Assembly (NCBI RefSeq): GCF_029931775.1
Contig: NC_079332.1
Coordinates: 4,339,970 to 4,403,969, forward strand
Reading direction: 5' to 3'
DNA: 64,000 nucleotides
Source of the DNA: Euleptes europaea
Lineage: Eukaryota > Chordata > Lepidosauria > Squamata > Sphaerodactylidae
Below the pieces are notes generated by a model, which searched no databases, had not been told where the DNA came from, and saw nothing but the letters and a program-made list of their open reading frames with translations. Below are positions 41,763 through 56,700 of the stretch, in pieces (position 1 is the stretch's first letter; every line of letters starts with the position of its first letter). The position numbers and the translations under genes are program-made.

Positions 41763-44700
41763 AGAAGAAGAGTTGGTTTTCATATGCTGACTTTCTCTAC
41801 CACTTAAGGGAGACTCAAACTGGCTTACAATCACCTTCCCTTCCCCTCCCCACAACAGACACCCTGTGAGATAGGTGGGGCTGGGAGAGCTGTGACTAGC
41901 CCAAGATCACCCAGCTGGCTTCATGTGGAGGAGCGGGGAAACCAACCCAGTTCACCAGATTAGCCTCCGCCGCTCATGTGGAGGAGCTGGGAATCAAACC
42001 TGGCTCTCCAGATCAGAGTCCGCCGCTCCAAGCCACCGCTCTTAACCACCACACCACGCTGTCTCTTTCACTTTCTTGTACTTTCAATCCATCCACTTTC
42101 AATGCACTTTAACGGTCATTTTCAGGTGAATTTTGCCTTTTTGCACGGTAAAATCCGGCTGCAGGGTGCATTGAAAGTGGATTGAATGTGCAGTGGGCAT
42201 GGGTGAAAGCGCCCAGAGACGGCAGAAGGACAGCACATGACTTCGCAAGTTTGCTTGCGCACAAAGCCATTTCCGTGAAGCGGGTGGCCCCAAACCACTG
42301 CACCAGCCCCCCCCACACACACACACACCATTTTCAGAGGAAAGGATGAGATACAGGAGTAAATAAAAAATGGCCCAGAGGAGAAGACAGAACGCTTGTG
42401 AAGCCAAGCCTTGGAAGAACAGGGGAAGAAAATCTAATTATAGCATGTGGGTTATGCTGTTTCTGGGAAAAACATGACAAAAGAAAATGGGACAGGCCTA
42501 TGAACGCCTCCCATCACCTGAACAGCCTCAGCTCTGCTTCCTGGGCACTTTACCTGCACGGATCTACGCTCTCATCTCTCTCAGATCAGAGGGAAATTTA
42601 GCCATGCTGGGGAATCGGCAGCAAGACCACTCACCACAGCTCCAGCTTGACTCTTCGGCCATCCAAGAGGATCGTTGTGGTTTTATAGTCAATCCCTGCA
42701 ACGAAAACAAGGGAACTGTCATCAGCACACAAAGACCTGGGTACACCGGCAGCCATGAACACAAACTTTGCCACAAGACCAAGAAGTAGAAGAACGCTGC
42801 TTCGGGTTAAACCTTCAATAAATATTTATAACTGACCACATTGTCTTGAGCTGAAATGTTTCACAGGCACCGGGGAAACTTTGAATAGGTTCCCTTTGCA
42901 AAGTATGTTTTTTTGATTCGTACATTTCCCCCCCCCCCTCTAGAATAATACATTTTTAAAAGCTGGGTAAAATTCCTAAGGGGGCACCAGGAGGTTCGAT
43001 CCCTGCTGCGTTCATATAACAATTTGCAATTGTGAGCAGGACTCTTTAATCTTTTGCATTTTATCATCACCACAGCAACCCTGTGAGGGAGGTTAAGCTG
43101 AGAGAGATTGTGATCCTGGCCGTCCCACGTCGTCTAGCGCTGTAATTGCTACATTGCACTGGCTCTGTGTAATGCCACCCACAGGGGAAAAAATCTCTGA
43201 TAATCACAAAAACCTGCACGCTGGAGCTTACGTGCATTATAGTTCGTGGTTATGTGGGCGAAACCATTTGCTACCTCCACAAAAAAAGCGATCATCCACC
43301 TCCAAGCCAAAGGCAACCCGGTGCCAAAAATACACAACTATGAACACATGGAGCTGCCTTCTACTGAATCAGACCCTCGGTCTATCGAAGTCAGTACTGT
43401 CAACTTGGACTGGCAGCGCTTCTCCAGGGTCAAAGGCGGAGGTCTTTCCCACCTCCTACTTGCCTAGTCGCTGGGGATTGAACCTGGGGCCCTTCTGCAT
43501 GCCAAGCAGATGCTCTACCACTGAGCCAAAGCCCCTCTCCTATGCACAGAGTTATATTAATGCTGGAGACATGTTAATGGGTAAGAGACAGTCAAACCGG
43601 CATGTCAAATTACACGTCGGGGAAAAGAGCTGCCCATATTGAACTAGGCTGCAAATACACAGCAACATTTCATACATAATCTATGGAGATCAAACAGAAC
43701 TTTTCCTTCCTTGTCATACATTCCTTAGGAGAATGGGGCACTGTGCTAAGAAGATCTCAGATGGTTACTCCTTTTCCTGCCCTGCCCAATGTTTAATCTG
43801 TACATTAATTAGTACATTATTAACTTCAACAGGAAAAGGGCTGCTACCAACTGGGATCTAAGGACTAATTCCTTAAATAACCTTACAGAATTTACCAAGT
43901 CACCGCCTGCCCTGGGGCACACTCTACCCACAACCACGTCTCGCCAGCGTGCGCACGATAAGCCACCCAATTTCGTTCTTTTAATTACAGTAAACTTCTC
44001 TTCCATAAAACATGTGGTTTGCAACAAAACCTCGATTTAGCTGACACTGAAACAAAGAATGGATTCGTAATCCTTTCAGTTTGCATCCGCGACCTCTTAT
44101 CAAAGCGCCGTACTTGGTTAAAGGTTGCTTTTTATAGAGAGAATGGGCCACGGTGGGGGGAAATCTGTCCCGAGAAGAAGCAGCACTGAGGTGGTAGACT
44201 TGAGTGGTGTGAAGTTGGTTAACAGCTCTGCAGAGACCCAATGCAGTGATATGCAAGACCACAGGGTTGCCACCAAAAAGGTTGACAATGAGGACATTGA
44301 AATTGTTGGACTTTCTATTCCTTGGCTCCATCATCAACCAAAAGGGAGACTGCAGCCAAGAAATCAGAAGGAGACTGAGACTGGGAAGGGCGGCCATGAA
44401 GGAGCTAGAAAAGATCCTTAAGTGTAAGGATGTGTCACGGGCCACCAAGATTAAGTTAATCCATGCCATCGTCTTCCCTATTACTATGTATGGGTGTGAA
44501 AGTTGGACAATGAAGAAAGTGGATTCCTTTGAAATGTGGAGTTGGAGGAGAGTGTTACAGATACCGTGGACGGCCAAAAAAACAAACCAGTGGGTTTTAG
44601 ATCAAAAACCAGTGGGTTTTAGAAGCTAAAATGACTAAACTGAGGCTATCATATTTTGGTCACATTATGAGAAGGCAAGAGTTACTAGCAAAGACAGTCA

Positions 44701-47700
44701 TGCTAGGAAAAGCTGAGGGCAGCAGGAAAAGAGGACGACCCAACAAGAGTATGGGTCGCCTTCCTTACCAAACCACTTCATTCGGCCAGCCTCTCTGCCC
44801 ACATTCATTCCAAAACCCTCCTACAAACAGTCAACGTTTTAATTTTAACACTGTGTCATGCACATTTTAATCGTACTGCACATTTTAATCGTACTTAGCA
44901 GCGAGTCTTTCATCACATGGTTATCAGTTCATGTTTGGAAACCCTCGGGCCAGTTCAGACAGGTTTGCGAGGTGTGAGCTGCCCGAATGCATTTGGCACA
45001 GGAGAACCAGGAGGCCTTTTTATACCAGTGAACCGCAAAGCAGAGCTGGAGTGATTTTCTTTGCCGCTAGATGGTGCTGCCTCACAGAGACTTGGAGGAC
45101 AATTTATTGCTTTCCAACTCTCAAGTAGTAGTAGAAGAAGAGCTGGTTTTCATATGCTGACTTTCTCTGCCACTTAAGGGAGACTCAAACCGGCTTACAC
45201 TCACCTTCCTCTCCCCTCCCCACAACAGACACCCTGGGAGGCAGGTGGGGCTGAGAGAGCGTGACTTGCCCAAGGTCACCCAGCTGGCTTCGTGTGCAAG
45301 AGTGGGGAAACAAATCCAGTTCACCAGATTAGCCTCCGCCGCTCATGTGGAGGAGTGGGGAATCAAACCCGGTTCTCTGGGATCAGAGACCACCGCTCTT
45401 AACCACCATTATTTCCACCACCACCTCTTCTCGTTTCAGGGCACCTTCACATGTTAGAACTGCAGTAGGAAACAGTGGTGTTTGATGTTTGCTGGGAGAA
45501 CTACACAATGTGTGTGTCATATAAACATGAATCTTTAATACACTCATCTACATGTCCCTGGGGAGCTGAAGCAACCCGTGTTCTCAGACACACAAGCAGC
45601 GGAGCATTTGGAGAACGTTGTCACAGGCCTGTGTGGCATATCTGCACATTATCAGTTTAAGCACCAGTGGTGTTAAACGGAGACGCTAAACTACACACTT
45701 AAAAACAGAGCCCCGGAGTACAATCACGCCGGATTCTTTCTCCCTGCAAGCGGCAGCCTAAAAACCATTTTGCAGCCAGGCCCGACGATTTGCGACAGAC
45801 CCTGTCCAAACATGACATCCCTTGAAAACCAAAATCTGCACACGGCATCTCAAACTTGGAACTGTTATTTTCTCCTGGCAATGATTTATACCCACTGGAA
45901 AATTTTCATACGCCGTCTGTGCCTAAGTAAACTGATGTGAGTCAGTATAATGGAAAATGGATGAGGCTTTGGCCCTGTATGAAGTGGTGCAAGATTTCAC
46001 TTGGAAAATGCTTTCTAAAAAGATGCTTGCAGCGTCCACGTGTATTATCTGCCATGGTACGCTCTAAGCATTGGTGGTTTGGGGGATTTAACACTGCTGT
46101 TCCTTGCTTTTTGCAATAATCCTTTTTAGATTCATCGAAGCCCCTGGCCGTCACCACACCCTGAGGCGATCAATTATATAAATTATGCTTTTGCTTGTGT
46201 CCATTCTGAATCTCACGGGCCAGGATTCCCGCACCTGAATCTCCATTCTGACATTAGGAAGATGTGTCCTAATGGCCAGTTTTCTCCATTTTCCTTCATA
46301 TGGATTAAAAATAAAGATTCCTTTTTTTTTGTCAGTCATTCAGTTCAGTTCAGTTTATCTAGTCATCTGACCAGCAAGTATCAGTACAAAATTTACAATT
46401 TTAAAACCCCAACCGAAGACCTCCGTATCTCACTGGCTACATAACAGAACTTTGCCACTGAATAAGAGATAAAAGCATCTTTATCTACTAATAAAAATGT
46501 AACAATGAAATCATCCGAATGGCTAAAATTTCTAAAATTTCTAGACAACACAGGTAGAATCGGCTTATTTCTAACCTCCCGATATAATTCGCAGTTTGTC
46601 AGTCATCCAAAATTGGCCCCTAGTTATTGAACACACGAAGCTGCCTTCTACTGAATCAGACCCTTGGTCCATCCAAGTCAGTATTGTCTGCTCAGACCGG
46701 CAGTGGCTCTCTGGGGTCTCAGGCAAGGGTCTTTCCCATCACCTGCTTACCTAGTCCCTTTCACTGGAGATGGCGGGGACTGAACCTGGGACCTTCTGCA
46801 TGCCAGGCAGATGCTCTACCACTGAGCCACAGTGGTATTCACCGGCACTTCCTTTCCAGGAAACCCTATTTTGGTAACCGCATATCCGGAGGACGAGGTA
46901 GGAATGCAGGCACTGCGTTCCCCGTCAAGGGCTTCCTCCTGCTTCACTGGCGAAACCTGGGAAACCGGTCAGGGTCGTTTCTGGCTTTAGACAAATTCTG
47001 ATCCTGCTCCTCCAGTCAAGCTTTCAATTAAAAGAGGGACTAATGTTGCAAAGCCAATATTGACTCCTTAGATGCCAGTCACGCCTGCTTGCGTCCCCTC
47101 TGGCAACCCCAGTAGTCCCTATTTTCAGCAAGCCCAATATTCTTACGGCATCCAAGCAATCAGCTCCATTCCTGGTGAGCCTTTCAGACTGACTCAGTTG
47201 ACCAACAGGATAATGGCCACCGAACCAACGCCCAACGGAAGGCTGTCCACGAGGTACTCTGACCCAGTCTGCTTTGCTGTTCGCGATGGTATCGCTTTGC
47301 TCTGATCTGGTTAGACCTCACCTAGAGTACTGGGTTCAGTTTTGGGCACCGCAATTTCAGAAAGATGTAGACAAGCTGGAACGGGTCCAGAGGAGGGCAA
47401 CAAAGATGGTGAGGGGGTCTGGAGACCAAGTCCTGTGGAGGAAAGGTTGAAGGAGCTGGGTATGTTTAGCCTGTGTGCAATTACTCGTATAAATATCAAC
47501 GAGAAACTGGCACCCCTATGCATTTTTGTTGGGCCTCCAGGCTGGATATTATATTTAAAACATTTCTATGCCACCTTTCCACACAAATAGGGCCTCCAAC
47601 ACGGCGAATATCCAAGTTTTTTTTTAATTATGTTGAAATGTTTTAAGAGTATCTGTACAATAATTAAATCAAAACATCTAAACACATGTAACACCCCAAA

Positions 47701-50700
47701 CCCAGGAAGCAGGCCACTAACAGTTACTGGGGGTACGCCAAATATGGCAAAGGAGTTCAGAATAGCATCCCACAATACAAGGAGGCACCAGCAACTATTT
47801 TTCCTTCAGAATATTCTTCCACGAAGGCCAATTTCACGTATCACACAGCCGCAAACACTTGCCCTCCGCTGAGCGGCAATCAACCTCCGCTCCCTGAAAA
47901 ACGTACCCCTTTGGCACCATCACACTGAACGCTTTGGGTGCCCCCACCCCTGTTGTGAAGCAATTTCCAGGCAACCCGATTGCCGAAGCCAGGTTTTGAA
48001 GTCTTATCGTGAGGCGCGAAACATAAACCGCTGTGACAAAACAGGAGGAGAGATTGCAAAACAGGAGTGCATATTAAGCGGCTTGCTGCATGAAATCGGA
48101 GAGATTAATTGAAGAGATTAAGCGGGCAGGCAATCCTTCGTATAGATCTCTCGAACACTCAAGACATACAGGATTTATACAGCTCGCCAGGTGATTCACC
48201 CAGATCACCAGACGTGGCTGTCAGTATTTCTTTATCGCTTGACACAAGGGGAGGAAAAATACCTTGGCAGCTCACCAAAGCTCCCATAACCAACACCTTA
48301 CATGAGGAATACAAGAGACCTGGCAAACCAGGTACAGCTAATAACTCTGCTTCAGAGATGCAGCCTCCAACTGAGCATGCCCAAAGGGGAGCAGCTGTGC
48401 TTTCCCACACATGAACAAATGAAGCTGCCTGATACTGAACCAGACCCTCGGTCCATCGGAGTCAGTATTGTCTACTCAGACCAGCAGCAGCTCTCCAGGG
48501 TCTCAGGCAGAGGTCTTTCACATCTCCTACTTGCCTGGTCCCTTTAACTGGAGATGCCGGGGATTGAACCTGGGACCCTTCTGACTGCCAAGCAGAGGCT
48601 CAACTGCTAGGCCACGGCCCCTCCCCCTTGGTTATCTTTCTTCCTGCTTCGTAGCGCCAAACCAACATCTCGCCTCGTCTTTCAGAGCGAGCTGTCCTGA
48701 ATCTATGGTTGACAAAACTAGCAATGCCAAACCAAGAAAAGGACGTGTAGAACATTATGGCATCCGTGCGGCAACCAGAAAGCGCCTTCGTTAATATGAA
48801 TTCGTGTATATCTATCTCATCAGGCTTCACTGAAATTAATAGCTTCATTGTTCAGCACAACTTCCAAAGGACCTTCTAGTACTATGCAAAATAAGCCACC
48901 GAACCCAATGGCAGATAAGATCCAGATAAACCACCTGCAAAATTCATAGTCGGCATCTGGAATCTGGGCTACATTATAAAAAATGCTTACTCCATAAAGA
49001 GTCCTACTTGCGATGCACCGAATGCCTCTCCTGAGTCGCATGACTTCCCTAGAAGTAGCACAAAAAGGGGTTTGGGGCAACAAGGAGACCAGCTGAAATA
49101 ACAGATAAACGTTTCTGCACAAATCATCTACTCCGGAGCAGTACGGGAAACGGCGTCCCTTCGGGAGGAGATCATCATCATCATCCTATTCCACCAGGAA
49201 ATAGATGGTTGCAGGGTTCAGGCTATAAAAGGATGTTCGCTCCCTACGGGCCTCGAAACAGGACGGAGTGAGAACAACAGGAAGAAACGTCCCCTGCTGC
49301 TACAGGGACCCCCGGCTGTGCGAGAGTGCAGATTTGCCGCGGCCACAGAAAGATGAAATATGGAGGCTTCCAATTATAGCACTTCCCAAATGCGGTTCAG
49401 CCAGGCTGAGGTTCTGTGAAAGGGACCCCCTCTTCCCAATCATTCCCTCACACTTGGCTTTACTAGTTAACTACTGAGCAGCGTGGGGTACAACTAGAAC
49501 TAGTTCCTATGTATCTCACTGCGTACGACCAGCATGAAAGACCTCTGCGCTGCTGCCTCCCCATCCCTCCACACCAGGCATTATCATGGAGAACAAGGCG
49601 GCTGAGGGAGAGAAGACCGATGCCTCTCGCGAGCAGAATTTCCAGCCTTATTGCTGTAGACCCAAGAGAGCAGAATTATAGGAGGATGGCAAAGCCAGAA
49701 GTAGACAGAGAGATTTAGATGAAAGCCCTAAAAAAAAAAAAAAAAGACACTGGAAACTCGTCGATTAAACCCACCGCATTACAGCAACGCGTTCAGTTCC
49801 CCCGTAAAAGGAACATCTGGTCAATTTCTCCTTTGATCGGTTCCCTTCTCCAAGAATTTAAATTTTAATCTTGGCACGCAGGTCAGTTTGATATCCATCC
49901 CAGTCATAATGTGAAAGGATATGCACTTTGGAAGACCCTTCGTTTTGAGTGCGGCAAGCAGACCGAAGACGTGAAACCCAGCATTTCCATGCTGTGATAA
50001 AGAATTTAGAAGTTCAAGCAATATGTTAGGGGACCAACCAAAGGTGCTCTGTTTCCCCAGTCTGTGGTCACTGGAGGCAGGATGGCGTATTTTTTTTCCT
50101 GTTCCCTACTTCCGTGGATAAATAGCTGCATATCCTCTGGACGTCGGATGTATTCCAAGGAAACATTCCCTCATAGCTTTCTATCCTGCTATTCCAATTC
50201 CTAGAGCTAGAAAAGATTCTTAAGGATGTGTCACTGGCCACCAAGATCAGGTTAATTCATGCCATCGTCTTCCCTATTACTGCGTATGGGTGTGAAAGCT
50301 GGACACTGAAGAAAGCTGATAGGAAGAAAGTAGATTCCTTTGAAATGTGGTGTTGGAGGAGAGTGTTACAGATACCGAGGACCGCCAAAAAACCAAATCA
50401 GTGGGTTATAGATCAAATCAAGCCTGAACTGACCCTGGAAGCTAAAATGACTAAACTGAGGCTATGGTATTTTGGTCACATTTTGAGAAGACAAGAGTCA
50501 CTGCAAAAGACAATCATGCCAGGAAACGTTGAGGGCAGCAGGAAAAGAGGAAGACCCAACAAGAGATGGATTAACTCCACAAAGGAAGCCACGGCCCTCA
50601 GTTTGCAAGATCTGAGCAAGGCTGTCAAAGAGAGGACATTTTGGAGGACTTTGATTCATAGGGTCGCCATGAGTCGGAAGCGACTTGACGGCACTTACTG

Positions 50701-53700
50701 CACACAACATTCCAATTCCTAATGGGGGACCCAAAGCACGTCATGAAACAAATACAAAGTTGTTCCATGGTGCCACCACAAGCAAGGCTACACCCTTCTA
50801 AGTTCAATGGGCTTAAAAGGTCGTAAAGCTATTTAGGATCTCACCATAAAAACATTTCAGTGGCGTTTAAGGCCCAAACCAGATGAAGCACGCTTTGGAA
50901 CAAGCAAAAGCGTTGTATAAATGATTAAAAGGGCTTCTCAAACAGCGAGAGTTCCATAGACAGGAATCACAACAGAGGAGCCCCGGTCCCAAGCCTTCAT
51001 TTCCTAATTTAAAAAAAATTCAAAGAAGGCTTGGTCTAAAGGCAGGTGGAGGTTTCATCCACAGCATTTTCGGTGGCGGCCCCACGATGATGGGACAACC
51101 TCCCCTGGGAGGCGTGTGCCTGCCCCCCCCCACTTGCCTTCTTTTGGAGGCAGCTGAAGGCGGTTTTCATTTGATGAAAGCAGCCCTAAATCGCGAGAAT
51201 ACATTTTGGTTCCATGGATTTTGGCACGCTCTGCGTGAGGAAGAGAGGTGGCTAATAAAGGCTTTAAAATAAATATAAACAAATAAAATAAATGTCGGGA
51301 TTAGCAGGCGGTGAACTGGCCTTGCGAATCGGCTCTATGTGCTGTACATAATTCCTGGCTGGAGACGAGCTGCGACGTTTTCCGTCCGCTTCAGTGCTTG
51401 AACGGTCTTTGCGGATGATCTCACACTGCAGTATTTTACTTAACTGTTAATTTGCTTAATTCCAGGCACTCAGACGTACAGGGGTATCATCCTTGATCAC
51501 AAACCAAATCCTGATGCTCTCCATCATCCAAGCGTTATTTTTCCTTTCCTCCCCGCCCCCCCGCCGAGTTGGTTAGGATTCCCTACAAGAGAAACAACGC
51601 TCTGGGGTTTCTGAATTGCTGCCAGAAACCGTGTGTACCTTTAGGGGCATCCTTTCACAGCTTTAAGAGCTAGAAGACTGCTTTATCGCACGCACATAGG
51701 AAGGCTGGTACAGAACGAGGGACTCAAGACAGGCTTTCCTTGCGGTCCCTAAATACGGTCTGCTTGCTTCAATGAGACAGTGGGGCTAGGCTGGAACAGC
51801 TCGGACCGGCGCACACTTCCAAAGCCAACATGCGGATGGAGACCCAAAATAGAATTTCTACAGGAAGTGTTCAGGAGAACACAAAGACGTGACAAATCAG
51901 TAAAGAACCGCTGACTACTGCATCAAGCCTCAGCGACAAACACTGCCGGAGGGCCAACTTTCCAGAGTTAATCCTCAACGCCACTCCAGACAGAAAAAGA
52001 CCCTTCCACCTTGCAGGAATGTAGCTTTGCACGAGCACATGCACAGTTGCTAATGGCAGCCGGCGGTGGGAGGGAGATTCCTTTCCATCCACGCTCCCGT
52101 GATATGTTTGTTATTAGGATGGTGAACACAAGAACTGACAATTTACTGTGGCATCGCTCACTTGCTGGTCTATGGACATCTCTTTAAAAAGGTAAAGGTC
52201 CCCTGTGCAAGCACCGGGTCATTCCTGACCCATGGGGTGACATCACATCCCGACGTTTACTAGGCAGACTTTGTTTACGGGGTGGTTTGCCAGTGCCTTC
52301 CCCAGTCGTCTTCCCTGTACCCCCAGCAAGCTGGGTCCTCATTTGACAGACCTCGGAAGGATGGAAGGCGGAGTCAGCCTCGAGCCGGCTACCTGAAACC
52401 GACTTCCATCGGGATCGAGCTCAGGTCGTGAGCAGGGCTTGGACTGCAGTACTGCAGCTGACCACTCTGCGCCACGGGGCTCTTGGACATCTCTTTACCC
52501 AAGCAATATATCTGAGATGATTCTTCCAAACGTTTGGCAAAAAAAACACTTATTCCCTCCTGTATCTTTCAAAAGTCTCTTGGTGCAAAACAGTATTTTC
52601 ATCTCTTGGCTGCAAAGAACAAAACAGAAGAAGCAATCTTCCCTGGAACTTTTAGATCTACACATTAGGGAACTGAGCAACACTGATTTCACCAGACAGC
52701 CCAAGAGATCACCTGACAAGGATCTAGTACGTCACCCACCTCAACTGACTTAGGTTATGTTCCCTTCAGAGTCACCAGCTTGAAACCATGACAGCAGCCT
52801 CTCCTCGCCTTTTGACTTAAGACACAAGGTCAAATTCGTTTTGGCTGGAAAGACTGGCCAAAAGGCCCCAAATAAGCCTCTCTTTTCAGAAACTATCCCG
52901 GAAATGCAAATGGGGCAGGCAAAACCAGGTCCCACTCAAGGAAGGCTCACACCTGCTTCAATAGTCAGAGGGGCACCAAACCCCTCGCCGACAGCAGAGG
53001 CATCACAACTAGATGCTGTTTGCACCACTCTGTTCGATGCTAAACCTGTTATTTAACTGTAGTGCTGAAGACAGCTGTATGCCAAACACGAGAGGACCAA
53101 AACGAAGTTCACTGTATATCGCATCACTGCTTCTCAACAGCAAATCATTCAGCTGTCACCTGTGCAATCCAGGAGCTGGAGGAATCAATAAGATGTAGAA
53201 CCACGAAATAAGCAAGAGGACAGGAAGGCGGTCCAATAAGCCAGGCGAGAGACCCAGAGCCGGGGAGGCGAGGGCTTCCTCCCAGATTCTTTGGGCATTG
53301 TGTCAAAGTCATCCGAGCTCGGCAACAGCACAACTTTTCCTTGAAGGGACTGCGAGGAGAACAGATGAAGCAATTGCCTTCGTGTCCCTTTTCAGCCGTG
53401 TGCGTGATTCCACTCTGGAGCGCTGCGGGTTGATTCATTCCCCGGCGATGGGAGAAATCACAACAGCAGGACTCCGTCGCCAAAACGTTTGGCCCCGTTT
53501 CGCCACGCTCCACGGAGCTCGAGAACATCATTGCCTTTAGTCTCACGCGCAACGGCCCTAACAGTGTCGCAGCGACACGTCTTCGTGGCGCTGAGTTAAT
53601 ATTAATCGACCAACCTCCATCTTCAAACTAGAGATGAGGAGGGGGGGGGAAGTCTTGTCGTTTGGCGCGTGGATAACAGAACAGCAGTACAAAAGAGGCA

Positions 53701-56700
53701 AAGGTGCCACTCCGCCCCTGCCCCCAAATCCAAAGCTCGGTTTTGCACTCGGTTCTTTGAGAACGGAAAGAAGGCTGCTACCCAGGCTGGGAACAAACCC
53801 GGTCTAGTTGCTGGGCCCACCATGCACACGGCTGCCTAGATTATCCTGTTTCCTCGGTGAAAGAGTCACGTTTACGGGTGCTCTGCTAAAGGGGGAGGGG
53901 GACTGGGTTTCTCCCGGCCCTGTGCTAAAGCATGAATTTGCGGATTTAAACCCAACGGATCCAGCAATTTGTTGGAAGCGTTTTCCCTTGCTCCCCCCCC
54001 AAATGAATCAAAGTGCTCACATCAAACAAGAGGTTAACAACAAGCAATGCTTCCTACGTATTGGCTTCTTTTCTGATAACGTTGCAACTGTATAATAAAG
54101 CACAGGCTGAGAAGCTTTGCCGTGATGGACTTAAGAGGTGACACAGGTACATTTGTGCACATTTGTGCGACGGAGCCCCCACAGGTACATTTGTGCATCA
54201 GGTAGAGTACCCTTACCATGACAGTTTTCGTATCAAATTATGAGCCCTGGTGGCTAGAAATGTACTAGGGACTGGGGTGGGGAGGAAGCAGAGTTCTTCT
54301 TTTTCTGGCCCTCAAGTCACAGCTGACTTATGGCAACCCAGCAGGCTTTTCAAGTCAAGAGACGTTCAGAGGTGGTTTGCCATTGCCTGCCTCCGCCTCA
54401 GGACCCTGGTATTCCCTGGAGGTCTCCTATCCAAATACTAGCCCAGGTAGACCTGGCTTAGCTTCTGAGATCTCACAAGATCGGGCCAGCCTGGCCTATC
54501 GAGGCCGGGGCGAGCGGAGAGCTACCGGACAGAATAATAGCCAGACAGGAGAGAAACAAAACAAACCGTCAATGTTCATAATTGCAACCTCCTCCAGTAA
54601 ATGCATGATCACACATGTAGCCGCCTTATGCCCACTCGGACCTCTGGTCTGTCAAATCAGCACTGTCTCCTCTGGCAAGAAGCGGATCTCAGGTCGAGGC
54701 CTTTCGCATTACCTGTGACCTGATCCTTTCAGATGGCGACGCCGAGGACTCAACCTCTGGCGCGTCAAGCAGACGCCTGGTCCTGGTACCACAGCCCCTT
54801 CCCTCTTTGTAGAAAGCTCACGCTTTTCACAGCCAAGGTTAACAAAGCGCCACATGCCTGTTCGATGCAAAAACTAGCTGAACTACTCCAGTTCATGACT
54901 CCCTGAGGTTGCGTTCAACGCAGAATAAACTGTCTCCTCCTCTCTACGGAGTTTTGAACCATAAAACCCCTGTTTACACGGCATTCCCACCTAAAGGGAT
55001 CTCCAGTCAGCCGCAGCGGCTTCTCTCGTGAGAAAGCATGGCAAGCATTCTAAAGCTGGCACATGGAGTGGGGGGAGATCCCTTCTGAACCCTAAAGGTA
55101 AAGTTGGTCCCCTGTGCAAGCACCAGGTCTTTACTGACCCATAGGGTGACGTCACATCCCGACGTTTCCTATGCAGACTCTGTTTTACGGTGTGGTTTGC
55201 CAGTGCCTTCCCCAGCCGTCTTCCCTTTACCCCCAGCAAGCTGGGTCCTCATTTTACCGACCTCGAAAGGCTGAGTCGACCTTGAGCTGGCTACCTGAAA
55301 CCGACTTCTGTAGGGATCGAACTCAGGTCGTGAGCAGAACTTGGACTGCGGTACTGCAGTTTACCACTCTGCGCCACGGGGCTCCTTTCTCCTGAACCCT
55401 GCTCCGGGTTAATTCCTGCCAAACCCCTCATCACCTAGCTGCGCCGCAGGACGCTCTGCCAAACAGGCCAGGGAAAAGGACGAAGACTTAGGGATGACTC
55501 AGCCCTTCCCTTGTGTACAAAGAATAGGGCAGTAATCCCAAAACCAAAAAAAAAAAAAACCTGGACAGGATTATTATTTTTTCAGTTGCTGGAGAAGGGC
55601 CAGCAGATACAGTAGGAGCTACAAGGCTGGGGGTTTGCGACATCATTGACTTGAGACTCTGCTCCTTCCACGGGGTGGGGGTGGGGGTGGGGTAGGGCGC
55701 GTGTGGGAAAGCTGCACTCGACAACTCCTCTCCGGGATGGTCCGCCTTGAGCTCTCCCACAGGAAGATGGGCTTCCAGAGATGAGCGGACCACTTCATCA
55801 AACACTAAAGGGAACAGGACCAAGAAGAAGAAGAAGAGTTGGTTTTTATATGCCGACTTTCTCTACCACTTAAGGAAGAACTGAACCGGCTTACAACCAC
55901 CATCCCTTCCCCTCCCCACAACAGACACCCTGTGAGGTAGGTGAGGCTGAGAGAGTGTGACTAGCCCAAGGTCACCCAGCTGGCTTCGTGTGTAGGAGTG
56001 GGGAAACCAACCCAGTTCACCAGATTAGCCTCCGCCGCTCATGGGGAGGAGTGGGGAATCAAGCCCGGTTCTCCAGGTCAGAGACCACCGCTCCAAACCA
56101 CCGCTCTTAACCACTACACCATGCTGGCCGGGGTGGGGGACAGAAGGGAAGCGAAGCAGCTTCAGACCTCTCTCCCAGTGCTCTCTAGGCCTCCGCGGAT
56201 TATATTTGCCTCCCCCCACCTACCTATATGCTTCGCGGCCATGTGATGCAAGCCAAGGATTGCGTTTTTCCCCCCCTTCCTGGAGGCTCAACAGTATTTG
56301 TGAAAAAGCAGTGGCTCACTGCCAAGGAGGGAGAAAAAGCCACCGCAATGTTAAGTAATGAAAACCAGAAGCGGCAACGAGCAAAAAAATTAACTCCTAA
56401 TGCTGCTTTTGTTAGCCTTGCGTGCATGCGCATCCATGCTCGTGCAGGAGCGACGGTAACCCAGGACAGCCATACCAATATCAGCGGTGTGCGGAAAGAG
56501 ACTAACATCTGCATTTCTGGGAAGGTCACCTAGCTCTCTGCGTACAGTCGGCTATCAAAGCCGAAGCCACAAATGAAAAACCAGAGGATTCATTCTTCAC
56601 GCCATCCCCCAGGGAAGCCCTGGCCATAAGGATGCCACTACAAGTATTTCAGAATGTTCTAGTTGTTTTAGTGGCCCACCTTGCAAGACTAGCCGTTTTA

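Noticed and set aside
41218-41790. Plus-strand frame with a poly-Glu tail (and poly-Lys/poly-Ser frames)
   Set aside because: The low-complexity part is the (GAA)n tail of a minus-strand SINE; nothing upstream is conserved.
48820-49122. 100-codon minus-strand frame with a hydrophobic stretch in RAB40C intron 1
   Set aside because: No family recognised, no splice or promoter context, and a length expected by chance.
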